This document shows positions 55,726 to 64,000 of a DNA stretch of 64,000 nt, piece by piece. Numbering within the stretch: the stretch's first letter is position 1; the number at the start of each line of letters is the position of its first letter. Both the position numbers and the translations under genes were made by a program. Source of the stretch: Lewinellaceae bacterium. GTDB lineage: Bacteria; Bacteroidota; Bacteroidia; Chitinophagales; Saprospiraceae. The stretch is from positions 1 to 64,000 of the forward strand of contig JADJSY010000012.1 in NCBI GenBank assembly GCA_016711435.1. Reading direction: 5' to 3'. The notes below the pieces were generated by a model. It did not search any database, had not been told where the DNA came from, and was given only the letters and a program-made list of their open reading frames with translations.

Positions 55726-56460
55726 TTATCTCACCGATTCATCCGCTAAAACCAGCACCACCCGGCGGTTCCATTTGCGGTTTTCAGGCAGGTCAATCAT
55801 ACGGCCATTTCCAGCCTCTTCGCTATTGGGCAATATAGGGTCTGCTTCGCCGAATACGCTCAGAAACATGCGGTCTGCGCGTATACCTTTGTTAATCAGG
55901 TAGTTGCGGGCTTCCCGGGCGCGGCTGGCTGCCAATTCAACATTGGCCAGCGGGTCTCCTATGCCGTCGGTATAGCCCAGCACTTTTAATCGGAGCGCGC
56001 TGTTTTGTTTCAGTTTTTCGGCCAGGCTGTTCAGTTCCACGATGGATTCGGGTTGGAGTTGATACAGCCCGAAATCAAAATAGATATTCCGGACTGTCAT
56101 TTGCTGTTTCTGATCCAGCGCAAATGGCATCGCGTTTCGGGAATACGGACAGCCTAATTCGCGCAAAACGCGCTGCTCTTCCACATCGACGATGGTTGCG
56201 AAAGAAAAACCTTTTGCAATCATTTCTTTTTGCACGTTTTCGGCCTCGGCACGTGTGGAATAGGAACCGGCAAAATAACGGTACATGCCCAACTGGTCGG
56301 ATGTTTCGAGGTAATTTTCCACACCCATTGCCGTAAAATACGACGCATCCAAACGTGTTTCTACAGCAGCGATCTGCACGCGAAAATCCTGTGCAAACAA
56401 TTGATTTTGAAGGAGAAAGAGCAAGTGAATTGCAAGGAAACAAGAGTAGCGTGGTATCAT
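55726..56460 (-). CDS. OmpA family protein with SPOR-like domain
   Basis: 244 residues from ATG 56460, which gives a signal peptide (MIPRYSCFLAIHLLFLLQNQ, then LFAQ). Residues about 24-95 resemble a SPOR domain (FRVQIAAVETRLDASYFTAM, YRYFAGSYSTRAEAENVQKE), which binds septal peptidoglycan stripped of stem peptides. The C-terminal OmpA domain (YFDFGLYQLQPESIVELNSL, LKVLGYTDGIGDPLANVELA, SRAREARNYLINKGI, ENRKWNRRVVLVL) binds peptidoglycan. Periplasmic. It could mark or stabilise the envelope at division sites. Single gene. Confidence 0.85.
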   Translation of the reverse strand: MIPRYSCFLAIHLLFLLQNQLFAQDFRVQIAAVETRLDASYFTAMGVENYLETSDQLGMYRYFAGSYSTRAEAENVQKEMIAKGFSFATIVDVEEQRVLRELGCPYSRNAMPFALDQKQQMTVRNIYFDFGLYQLQPESIVELNSLAEKLKQNSALRLKVLGYTDGIGDPLANVELAASRAREARNYLINKGIRADRMFLSVFGEADPILPNSEEAGNGRMIDLPENRKWNRRVVLVLADESVR

Positions 56461-56527
56461 GGTTGAAAAGTAAATGTAGTTGGGTTGGATGGTTTGAATG
56501 GTTTTGGCTATTGCTGAAACGATAGCG

Positions 56528-56535
56528 CAAAAGTA
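56528..56535 (-). promoter_or_regulatory. -7 element of the OmpA/SPOR gene
   Basis: TACTTTTG on the minus strand, 67 nt before the ATG at 56460; -33 unclear. Confidence 0.4.
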
Positions 56536-56615
56536 ATATTTCAATAGAAATTTTACCTTCGCTGCTACCTTTCCCAAATTTTACCACCTTGCATACTTTC
56601 ATTTCCCGGAAAAAA

Positions 56616-56720
56616 TTTGGTTTAAAATAAGTGTGCAAAATTAGTTTTGGCTAAATTCTTTGTAAATGCTTGATTATGAACACTGATAACCAATAACTAA
56701 TAACGGATAACTACTTTTAT
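56616..56720 (+). promoter_or_regulatory. Promoter plus leader element of the PA14/cytochrome gene
   Basis: TTTG 56616-56619, 22-nt spacer, TAGTTTTG 56642-56649. Then AAATGCTTGATTATGAACAC and GATAACCAATAACTAATAAC words, and ATG 56728, 78 nt after the box. Confidence 0.65.
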
Positions 56721-56727
56721 CAAGAAC

Positions 56728-59700
56728 ATGAAACAACGCAACCTATTCATTGTACTCTTAGTCGCGCTGCCCGGACTGTGGTTTTTTGCTTCCAGGTGCA
56801 GCCGCTCAGAACCACAGATTCGCCCCAACGACCCCTGGGTATTTCGCTCCGTGCTGGACAAACAACCCCGGATGATCACTTTTGCACTCGACAATGACTT
56901 GTGGGTGTCGTACTCCACCGATTCCTGTTCCCTGTACAAAGCCTGGGCAGGCGGCGTCGATTTTACCGGCGCAGTCTACAATATGCGACACGGCCCGCAG
57001 CCCATGAGCATCGGGGCGGCATGGCTCGAAAACAAATACCGGCAACCCTGGCAGGTGACCGTGGGCGGCAAAACAGAAGCCCCGCGCACGGATTATAAAG
57101 GGCACCGCTACACCAAAGACGGAAGCGCCGAAATCATGTACGACCTGGTGCTGTCCGACGGGCAGCGCATCCGTATCAACGAACGCCCCGACTATGTCGA
57201 ACGCGACCGGCAACGCGGTTTTGAGCGCACTTTTACGGTAGAAAATGCACCAGCAGGCGCAAATATTGTACTGCGAACCAGCATCGCTTCCATCGCCGAT
57301 CCTTCCAATATTGTCACCAACGGCGGCTGGAAACAAACGCAACTGTCGACGCTGGATAACAGGGTCAATCTGCGGGCGCTGAGCGTGGAAGGCGAACTGA
57401 CGCTTCACGCGGATCAACCGACCCGGCTGACTGCCATGTTCGTCAGCCGGCCCCTCATTCCCAATCCTTTTGATGCCGAACGCCTGGCGGAAGCCTCCGG
57501 CGAAACCGGCGCAGGCACACCCAGCGCAGGTGAAAAACTGATGGCCAAAAGCGATTGCCGTACCTGCCACAATGAGGCCGTGCAAACCGTTGGTCCCGGT
57601 TACCTGCAAATCGCCGAACGCTACAAAAATGTGCCGGAGGTAGTGGAGAAATTAGCCCAGAAAGTAATGAAAGGTGGCGCAGGCGTCTGGGGCGCCGCTG
57701 CCATGAGCGCCCACCCTGACCTGCAACCCGAAGATGCTGTTGCCATGGTCAACTACATCCTGTCCCTCGATGAAGGAGAAGACGACGGCGAAGGCGGCGC
57801 ATCTTCCAAACAATTGTCGGACATTCCCGATGCAGCCTGGCTCCGCCCCGACGCATCGGTGAGTGATGGCAATGTGGCTTCCGGGTTGTCTGTTAAAGTG
57901 TACAGCCAGACCCAGGCGCCGCTTTCACTCGCCGATGTGCGGTTCGATGGCGAACCGACGCTGACCGCCATTGCAGAAAACATAGATGCAGAAGGTGCCG
58001 ATTTTGCGCCTTTACGCGACCATTTTGCCCTGAAAATCGAAGGTTTCCTGTTTCTGGAAAAAGACGACAACATCCTTTTCCAGCTCAGCAGCGACGACGG
58101 CAGCCGCATGTGGATCGATGGCAGCGAAATCATCAACCACGACGGCAGGCATGGCATGGAGCCCAAAGAAGCGGAAGTAGCCCTTCGTGCCGGTTACCAC
58201 CCTGTCCGCCTGGAATATTTCCAGGCCGGCGCAGGTCGCGGCATTCAACTGAAATGGGCGCGTTTTGGAAATTCGGACATGAAAGTAGTACCCCGAAGCG
58301 CTTTTTTCCACAAACGTTCCGATGATTTGAGCGCCGCTGCTACGGTGATGGGCGGCGGTTCCGATATACTGCCCGGCGACGGTGCGCCCTTGCAGGACCT
58401 GCACCCTTCCTACACACTTTCCCAGGCGCGCCCCGAGGAGTTTTTACCCAAAGTAGCAGGCATGGATTTCCTGCCTGACGGGCGCCTGGTGGTCTCTACC
58501 TGGGATGCGCTGGGCGCCGTGTATCTATTGGAAAATGTACAATCGGGCGACCCTAAAAAGATTAAAGTCAAACGTATCGCGCAAGGGCTGGCCGAACCCC
58601 TGGGTATCAAAGTAGTCGACGGCGTTATTTACGCCCTTCAGAAACACGAACTGACCAAATTGGTGGATACCAACGGCGACGACATCATCGACGAATACCA
58701 GTGTTTTGCCAAAGGCTGGCGCGTTTCCGCCAATTTCCATGAATTCGCATTCGGATTGGTCTACAAAGAAGGTTATTTCTACGCAGCGCTGGCCATCGCC
58801 ATCAATCCCGGCGGCGCCAGCACCCGCCCGCAAGGCCCTGACCGGGGTAAAGTGCTGCGCATCAGCGCCAAAGACGGTAGTATCGAATTTATGGCCCGCG
58901 GACTGCGCACACCGGACGGCGTCGGGATCGGCCCGGACGGTGAAATTTTTATCGCCGACAACCAGGGCGACTGGCTGCCGTCATCCAAAATACTGCACGT
59001 AAAACCAGGCGCTTTCTACAACTCTTACGCCGTTGACAGCGCCGCAGTGGCCCAACTGCCGATCCAGCAACCGGTGGTATGGCTGCCGCAGGATGACATC
59101 GGCAATTCGCCCACCCAGCCCGCATTGCTCAACGACGGCCCGTATAAAAACCAGTTGATCCACGGCGACGTTTGCTACGGCGGTTTGCAACGCGTATTTA
59201 TGGAGAAAGTAAACGGCGATTACCAGGGTTGTGTGTTCCGCTTTACACAGGGTCTGGAAGGCGCCACCCACCGACTGGTGTGGGGACCCGACGGGGCGCT
59301 GTACATCGGTATGATCGGCAATCCGGGTAACTGGAGCCAGAAAGACAAACTGTGGTATGGCCTGCAACGCATGAAATACAACGGGCAATCCGCATTTGAC
59401 ATGCTGGCGGTGCGCGCCAAAACAAACGGCGTCGAAATCGAGTTCACCGAACCGCTCCGCCCCGGCGACGGTTGGGATCCCGCCCAATACAACGTGCATC
59501 AGTGGTGGTACAAACCTACCAACAACTACGGTGGACCTAAAATGGATGAAACGGAACTCGGTGTGCGCTCTGCCAGCGTTTCTGCTGACCGGATGAAGGT
59601 GTTCCTGGAAATCCCGGGCATCAAACCCGGGCACGTGGTACATCTCCGGCTGCGCAATCTGCCGGCCAGCGAATACGGCCACGGCTTGTGGACGTCTGAA

Positions 59701-60465
59701 GCCTGGTACACCATGAATGCTATTCCCGCCAATGACAACGGCGCTGTTCTGCCCCGCCCTGCACCGGTACAAACCGTCGATAATATCCTGACAGACAGGG
59801 AGAAAGCGGAAGGCTGGGCCTTATTGTTCGACGGAAAAAGTATGCAAGGCTGGCATAACTACGGCAAAAAAACCATCGGTAAATCCTGGATTATTTCCGA
59901 CAATTCCATTCACCTCGATGCGAAGCCCAACCCAGCCGGCGGCTGGCAAACTGCCGACGGCGGCGACCTCCTCACCGCTGAACAATACGAAGATTTTGAA
60001 CTGGCGGTTGACTGGAAAATCGGCGCCTGCGGCAACTCCGGCGTTTTCTACCACGTCAAGGAGGCTCCTGAAAAATATACCTACGGCTGGATGACCGGCC
60101 CTGAAATGCAGGTATTGGACAACAGTTGCCATCCTGACAGCAAATTCCCGAAACACCGCGCCGGCGATTTGTATGATTTTATCGAGTGTAAATACGAAAC
60201 AGTAAAACCCGCCGGCCAATGGAACCACGCCCGCGTCGTATTCCACAAAGGCAAGGTGGAACACTGGTTGAATTACCGAAAAGTGGTGGAATTTCAAATG
60301 TTTGAAAACGGCAAACCCACGCAACAATGGCTGGATATGATCGCGGCGAGCAAGTTTCCAAAAGTGCCGGCTCCAGAATTCGGCCTGATTACCAAAGGGT
60401 ATATTTCACTACAGGACCACGGTGATCCGGTGTGGTTTAAGAATTTGAAGATACGCAGGCTTTAG
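56728..60465 (+). CDS. Cytochrome c / PA14 / beta-propeller / DUF1080 fusion protein
   Basis: 1245 residues, intact. N-terminal signal or anchor (MKQRNLFIVLLVALPGLWFF). A DUF-like beta domain follows (to about 245), then a c-type cytochrome with CRTCH heme motif (277-281) and a later Met in AAAMSAHPDLQPEDAVAMVN; PA14 lectin-like domain (about 385-510: LFLEKDDNILFQLSSDDGSR); a sorbosone/glucose dehydrogenase-like propeller (about 545-1000: GMDFLPDGRLVVSTWDALGA, LRTPDGVGIGPDGEIFIADN); and a C-terminal DUF1080/3-keto-disaccharide hydrolase domain (about 1060-1245: GWALLFDGKSMQGWHNYG, CGNSGVFYHVKEAPEKY). It points to periplasmic oxidation and cleavage of a carbohydrate with electrons passing to heme. 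Function inferred from domains. Confidence 0.88.
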   Translation: MKQRNLFIVLLVALPGLWFFASRCSRSEPQIRPNDPWVFRSVLDKQPRMITFALDNDLWVSYSTDSCSLYKAWAGGVDFTGAVYNMRHGPQPMSIGAAWLENKYRQPWQVTVGGKTEAPRTDYKGHRYTKDGSAEIMYDLVLSDGQRIRINERPDYVERDRQRGFERTFTVENAPAGANIVLRTSIASIADPSNIVTNGGWKQTQLSTLDNRVNLRALSVEGELTLHADQPTRLTAMFVSRPLIPNPFDAERLAEASGETGAGTPSAGEKLMAKSDCRTCHNEAVQTVGPGYLQIAERYKNVPEVVEKLAQKVMKGGAGVWGAAAMSAHPDLQPEDAVAMVNYILSLDEGEDDGEGGASSKQLSDIPDAAWLRPDASVSDGNVASGLSVKVYSQTQAPLSLADVRFDGEPTLTAIAENIDAEGADFAPLRDHFALKIEGFLFLEKDDNILFQLSSDDGSRMWIDGSEIINHDGRHGMEPKEAEVALRAGYHPVRLEYFQAGAGRGIQLKWARFGNSDMKVVPRSAFFHKRSDDLSAAATVMGGGSDILPGDGAPLQDLHPSYTLSQARPEEFLPKVAGMDFLPDGRLVVSTWDALGAVYLLENVQSGDPKKIKVKRIAQGLAEPLGIKVVDGVIYALQKHELTKLVDTNGDDIIDEYQCFAKGWRVSANFHEFAFGLVYKEGYFYAALAIAINPGGASTRPQGPDRGKVLRISAKDGSIEFMARGLRTPDGVGIGPDGEIFIADNQGDWLPSSKILHVKPGAFYNSYAVDSAAVAQLPIQQPVVWLPQDDIGNSPTQPALLNDGPYKNQLIHGDVCYGGLQRVFMEKVNGDYQGCVFRFTQGLEGATHRLVWGPDGALYIGMIGNPGNWSQKDKLWYGLQRMKYNGQSAFDMLAVRAKTNGVEIEFTEPLRPGDGWDPAQYNVHQWWYKPTNNYGGPKMDETELGVRSASVSADRMKVFLEIPGIKPGHVVHLRLRNLPASEYGHGLWTSEAWYTMNAIPANDNGAVLPRPAPVQTVDNILTDREKAEGWALLFDGKSMQGWHNYGKKTIGKSWIISDNSIHLDAKPNPAGGWQTADGGDLLTAEQYEDFELAVDWKIGACGNSGVFYHVKEAPEKYTYGWMTGPEMQVLDNSCHPDSKFPKHRAGDLYDFIECKYETVKPAGQWNHARVVFHKGKVEHWLNYRKVVEFQMFENGKPTQQWLDMIAASKFPKVPAPEFGLITKGYISLQDHGDPVWFKNLKIRRL

Positions 60466-60663
60466 TGTATGGTGTATGGTGTTTCGTGTTTGGGGGTGCT
60501 CCGCCCAAGCCCGTGTGTGGTGTTTGGTGTTTGGTGTTTAGGGCGCTCCGCCCAAGCCACTCACTGTTGCCAAAGGCGAAGCGCCCTAAACACTAAACAC
60601 CAAACACCACACACGGGCTTGGGCGAAGACCCCCAAACACAAAACACCATACACTAAACACGA
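60465..60663. repeat. Doubly nested word-type inverted repeat
   Basis: Outer arms TGTATGGTGTATGGTGTTTC... with their complement near 60640-60662; inner arms GTGTGTGGTGTTTGGTGTTT and GGGCGCTCCGCCCAAGCC with GCCAAAGGCGAAGCGCCC and AAACACTAAACACC words (60567-60615). It runs from stop codon to stop codon between convergent genes. Confidence 0.85.
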
Positions 60664-60666
60664 ATT

Positions 60667-63330
60667 TTATTGGTCGTACTCATCCCCAAACCCCCCATCC
60701 GGTTTTTTCGCGGGCGATTTGGGGTTTTTCGGATCAATTGTTCCTTTATCGTCCGGCGCTTCATCGCCATAAATATCCGGCGAGAACTCTTCTTCGTCGC
60801 CCACCGGGCCGGCGCCTGTGCCGTTTTGATAGGCGGCGCAGTTAATTTCTATACCCAGATCGCCGGCAGGGCGCTGGAATTTGGCGTTGAAATCGTAGCC
60901 TGATTTGGGGTCTTTTTCCAGTTTTTGAAAAAATGCGGCTACAATAGGGCGTGCAAGCCGCGCGCCCTGGCCGTCGCCGATATTCAGAAAACGAATCCAG
61001 CGGTCTTCGCCGCCTACCCAGGTGCCTACTACCAGACGCGGCGTGACGCCCATAAACCAGCCATCCGTATAATCATTGGTAGTGCCTGTTTTGCCGCCGA
61101 TGTCACTTTTGAGCGTGTTGATAACCGGCGCGCCCTGCACGTTGTATTTCAACATCTGGGTCATCACGTAATTGGCATTGGCGGGCAGCGCCACCCGCTC
61201 TTCGGGCAGGGAGCGATAAATGACCCGGCCGTTTTTATCTTCAATTTTTTTGATGACAAACGGCATTCCGTACATGCCTTTGTTGGCAAATGTGGCATAA
61301 GCGCCCGTCATTTCCAAAACCGTCAGGTCGGCGGCGCCGAGGCAAATAGAGGGCGAACCTTTCGGAATTCGGTTGCGGGAAGAATCGATGCCCATGTTGT
61401 TGCACAGGCCGCGCACGGGTTCCGTATCGCCCATTTGTTTCATCAGGTAAGCGCTCACGGAATTGACGGAGTTTTTCAGGGCCTCTTTCAAATTCATACG
61501 CGCACCGGAGTAGGTTCCGGTGGAGTTTTTGGGCGTCCAGTCCGTCACATTTGAAAAATTCTGATAGCGGCCGGGGATCGTTACCGGTTGGTCGTACACC
61601 TCAAAACAGGGACTGATGCCCTGCTGCGCAATGGCAGTGGCATACACAAAGGGTTTGAACGTAGAACCGACTTGCCGGTTGCTGCGGATATGGTCGTACT
61701 GAAAGTGTTTAAAATTGACGCCACCCACCCAGGCTTTCACTTCCGAAGTCGTTGGGTCGACGGCCAGCAACCCCGTTTGCAGGAACATGCGGTGATAACG
61801 CAGGCTGTCCATGGGTGACATGATCGTATCCCTTTCCAGTTTAGGGTTGTTCCAGGTAAAAACCTTCATTTTCACCTTGGTAGCGTATTGTTTTTGCACG
61901 GCAGCACGCAGGGCGCTGTATTGACTTTTTATTTCAGCCCATTCCCTGCCGGAGAGTATTTTCCGGTAAGCCGCCGCCTGTTCAATGCTTATTTCCCTGT
62001 TTGTCAGCATTTTAGTGATGGCCCCCGCCTTGCTGTCTTCCCGAAGCATCCGTTCAATATCGATATCGCGCAGCGTAAAATCGTAGCGATTTTGAACCGT
62101 TTCCGTCAATGCATCAAAATATTTCGGCCAGAGTATCTGGAAGCGGTCGCCCTCGCGGACGAGCCTCCACAGCGATTCTTTGCGCATTTGTATTTCTTCC
62201 GGGCCTGCATCGCCACTTCGGAAGGTCCAGGGGTCTCTGTTTTTCCAGACCTGGAAAAAACGGGCCTGCGTTTTTTTCATGTGTTCCTGCATCGACGCTT
62301 CAGCGTGTTGCTGATATACCGGATCGATGGTGGTATAAATTTTCAGGCCGTCTTTATAAATATCGTATTTGGTGCCGTCCGGGCGGCGGCATTCGGGTTC
62401 GTTGAGGATTTTATACAGGTCTTTTTTTAGTTCCGAACAGAGGTATGGCGCTTTGTCGTCGGTAAAATTGACTTTTTTGAAACGGCTCATATCCAGCGGC
62501 AGCACTTTCAGGCTGTCAAACTGATTTTCCGTCAGCACTTTGTTGTTGCGCATTTGGGCCAGCACGATCCAGCGGCGGCGGATGGTGCGGTCGGGGAACC
62601 GATTGGGGTTGAAATGGGATGGATTTTGCAGCATCCCGATTAGTACCGCAGACTCCTGAATACTCAGCGTTTCGGGCGTTTTACCAAAATAAACTTCTGC
62701 GGCGGCGTGAATCCCGTAAGCGTTGTTGATGAAGTTGAACTGGTTGAGGTACATGGCGATGATCTCCTCTTTGGTGTAGGAGCGCTCTAATTTCACTGCC
62801 GTGATCCACTCCCGCAATTTCATGTAGATCAGTTTGAAGGTTTTTTCCACCTGGTTAAGGCCCTTGAAATCGCGGTCGGAGTACAACATTTTCGCCAACT
62901 GCTGGGTAATGGTGGAGCCACCGCCCGAACTCTGGTCGGCCATTAGCACCGTGCGAAAGACGACGCGCGCAACCGCCCGGGCATCAATACCGCAGTGGTC
63001 GCGAAAACGAACATCTTCCGTGGAGACCAGTGCATTCACCACGTGTGGACTGAGGTCTTCATAATTCACAGGTACGCGGTTTTCGATAAAATAACGGCCC
63101 AATACTTCATTATTGCCGGCCAGTACCTCGCTGGCTACTGCCGATGCGGGGTCTTCCAGTTCGCGGAAAGAAGGAATCGCCGTGAAGTTCATCGCCACAA
63201 AAAGCACGGCCACAGCCATCAGACCTCCTGTGAGTAAACGCCAGGTCCAGCGCACTATTTTTTCGTACAGGGGCATACGTTTCTCCTGCAATGCGGCTTT
63301 GATGGAAATAAGATGCTGTGGTTCTGACAT
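60667..63330 (-). CDS. mrcA: Penicillin-binding protein 1A (bifunctional)
   Basis: 887 residues, intact. Short cytoplasmic tail, one membrane helix (about 33-50, LLTGGLMAVAVLFVAMNF). Glycosyltransferase family 51: ALVSTEDVRFRDHCGIDARA (catalytic Glu), GGGSTITQQLAKMLYSDRD, LEEI-like AMYLNQFNFINNAYGIHAAA. Transpeptidase: RQVGSTFKPFVYATAI (SxxK), NSVNSVSAYLMKQMGD (SxN), GGKTGTTNDYTDGWFMGVTP (KTG). The tail is Gly/Asp/Pro-rich (GDEEEFSPDIYGDEAPDDKG). It builds and cross-links peptidoglycan. Start ATG 63330 is used; ATG 18 codons in is possible. Confidence 0.95.
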   Translation of the reverse strand: MSEPQHLISIKAALQEKRMPLYEKIVRWTWRLLTGGLMAVAVLFVAMNFTAIPSFRELEDPASAVASEVLAGNNEVLGRYFIENRVPVNYEDLSPHVVNALVSTEDVRFRDHCGIDARAVARVVFRTVLMADQSSGGGSTITQQLAKMLYSDRDFKGLNQVEKTFKLIYMKLREWITAVKLERSYTKEEIIAMYLNQFNFINNAYGIHAAAEVYFGKTPETLSIQESAVLIGMLQNPSHFNPNRFPDRTIRRRWIVLAQMRNNKVLTENQFDSLKVLPLDMSRFKKVNFTDDKAPYLCSELKKDLYKILNEPECRRPDGTKYDIYKDGLKIYTTIDPVYQQHAEASMQEHMKKTQARFFQVWKNRDPWTFRSGDAGPEEIQMRKESLWRLVREGDRFQILWPKYFDALTETVQNRYDFTLRDIDIERMLREDSKAGAITKMLTNREISIEQAAAYRKILSGREWAEIKSQYSALRAAVQKQYATKVKMKVFTWNNPKLERDTIMSPMDSLRYHRMFLQTGLLAVDPTTSEVKAWVGGVNFKHFQYDHIRSNRQVGSTFKPFVYATAIAQQGISPCFEVYDQPVTIPGRYQNFSNVTDWTPKNSTGTYSGARMNLKEALKNSVNSVSAYLMKQMGDTEPVRGLCNNMGIDSSRNRIPKGSPSICLGAADLTVLEMTGAYATFANKGMYGMPFVIKKIEDKNGRVIYRSLPEERVALPANANYVMTQMLKYNVQGAPVINTLKSDIGGKTGTTNDYTDGWFMGVTPRLVVGTWVGGEDRWIRFLNIGDGQGARLARPIVAAFFQKLEKDPKSGYDFNAKFQRPAGDLGIEINCAAYQNGTGAGPVGDEEEFSPDIYGDEAPDDKGTIDPKNPKSPAKKPDGGFGDEYDQ

Positions 63331-63650
63331 GCTTTCGGTGTTTTTGTGTTTTTGTGTTTTAGTGTTTTAGTGTTTTAGGCGCTTCGGGCTTGGCAACAGC
63401 CCCGACCCCTTTAGGGCAATGTGGTTGACTTAAGCGTAGTGAAGAGGTGTCATCTCCTGACGAAGGAAGGAGGTGACATCTCGAAACGGTTGCTTTCCAG
63501 TAAGTTTCCGCTACGAGATGTCACTTGCTCCTGCGTCGCAAATGACACCTCTCCGCTAAGTCAACGACATTGCCCTTCAGGGGTCGGGGCTGTTGCCAAG
63601 CCCGAAGCGCCCAAAACACTAAAACACCAAAACACGCATTTAGCAGGACA
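63330..63650. repeat. Three-layer intergenic hairpin
   Basis: Outer GTGTTTTAGTGTTTTAGG and GCGCTTCGGGCTTGGCAACA with their complements (63600-63640); middle AGCCCCGACCCC...GGGGTCGGGGCT; inner GTTGACTTAAGCG, GAGGTGTCAT and GAGATGTCAC words (63422-63565). It fills the gap upstream of PBP1A. Confidence 0.8.
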
Positions 63651-63703
63651 AAAGTAATAATGCTTCCGGCTAAAAAATATTATAAGTGGAAAAGAGATAA
63701 AAC

Positions 63704-63777
63704 AGCGGGAGAGTCTGCCTTTTCATGGTGAATAGTTAGTTGATGGTTTATAGTTTACAGGTTAAGACGCTCCCGCT
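63704..63777. terminator. Hairpin at the 3' end of the DUF1761 gene
   Basis: AGCGGGAG (63704-63711) and CTCCCGCT (63770-63777), 58 nt apart, enclose TAGTTAGTTGATGGTTTATAG words just beyond the stop at 63783. Confidence 0.5.
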
Positions 63778-63782
63778 CTTTT

Positions 63783-64000
63783 CTATTGCCATCCGCACAC
63801 AACAGCGCCCATCAACGCCAGGGTAACAATCCAGTAACCTGCGTGAATAGCGATGTAGCGTCCGCTTTTGCGCTCAAAAAGCGCGTTGATGGCAATTAAC
63901 GGCAAGGCAAAAAAGATACCACTGATGGTTCCATGTAAGGCGCCGTGTTTAAAGCTGCGGAAGTTTTGGCCATACTTGCCCATCGTATCAGCCAGCCATT
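63783..64000 (-). CDS. DUF1761 family membrane protein, 5' partial
   Basis: The frame runs off the right edge; the readable part is WLADTMGKYGQNFRSFKHGA then LHGTISGIFFALPLIAINAL, FERKSGRYIAIHAGYW and IVTLALMGAVVCGWQ. Two membrane helices separated by a charged FERKS loop are the C-terminal half of DUF1761 proteins. The ATG at 63983 is probably internal, because the frame is open and family-like before it. Function unknown. Confidence 0.7.
   Translation of the reverse strand, partial: WLADTMGKYGQNFRSFKHGALHGTISGIFFALPLIAINALFERKSGRYIAIHAGYWIVTLALMGAVVCGWQ

Overview
The window looks like chromosomal DNA of a member of the Bacteroidota, most likely from the Saprospiria/Haliscomenobacter side of the phylum. 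The evidence is a TonB-dependent receptor paired with a DUF4249 lipoprotein, proteins with type IX secretion (T9SS) C-terminal sorting domains, bacillithiol synthesis (BshC), an isolated atpD-atpC pair, almost no Shine-Dalgarno sequences, and promoters of the Bacteroidota type (TTG or TTTG, about 20 nt, TAnnTTTG). The genus is an inference; no rRNA gene is present.

Layout. 0-9.2 kb: a truncated VOC protein, a DUF4350-like exported protein, TfoX-N, a Gfo/Idh/MocA oxidoreductase, a decayed PIN toxin with its antitoxin, a class 3 lipase, a DPP IV-type peptidase and an EAD-TM-TPR-discoidin protein. 9.6-17.1 kb: TetR regulator plus alpha/beta hydrolase, a TolB/CsgG-like outer-membrane protein, bshC, a GT4 glycosyltransferase and a nucleoid-associated protein. 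17.2-22 kb: a 1392-residue LRR / dead caspase-like / EAD / coiled-coil / ROC-COR / zinc-ribbon / TIR protein behind a GNAT gene, the best immune or conflict-system candidate. 22-38.5 kb: AhpD-like protein, DUF4249 plus TonB receptor, a T9SS beta-helix protein, an ABC-permease/M1-peptidase fusion, a membrane LytTR regulator and an M36 metalloprotease. 38.9-47.2 kb: prmA, a giant (about 1530-residue) exported protein, folP and a serine beta-lactamase-like lipoprotein. 47.2-48.1 kb: an RNA region with two tandem tRNA-like RNAs of unusual architecture between a consensus promoter and a Rho-independent terminator, plus a further candidate ncRNA. 48.3-64 kb: MuiA-like protein, atpD, atpC, a GH5 enzyme, dnaN, an OmpA/SPOR protein, a cytochrome c/PA14/propeller/DUF1080 fusion, PBP1A and a DUF1761 fragment.

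Two properties run through the whole window. First, almost every intergenic gap carries a long inverted repeat built from short repeated words, usually starting at a stop codon; an 85-bp leader element with a TAnnTTTG box also precedes four start codons. Second, at least ten genes, including atpD and prmA, are broken by one-base gains or losses, mostly in homopolymers and mostly losses. This points to base-calling errors in a long-read or metagenomic assembly rather than to real decay, so reading frames should be repaired before any gene is called a pseudogene.
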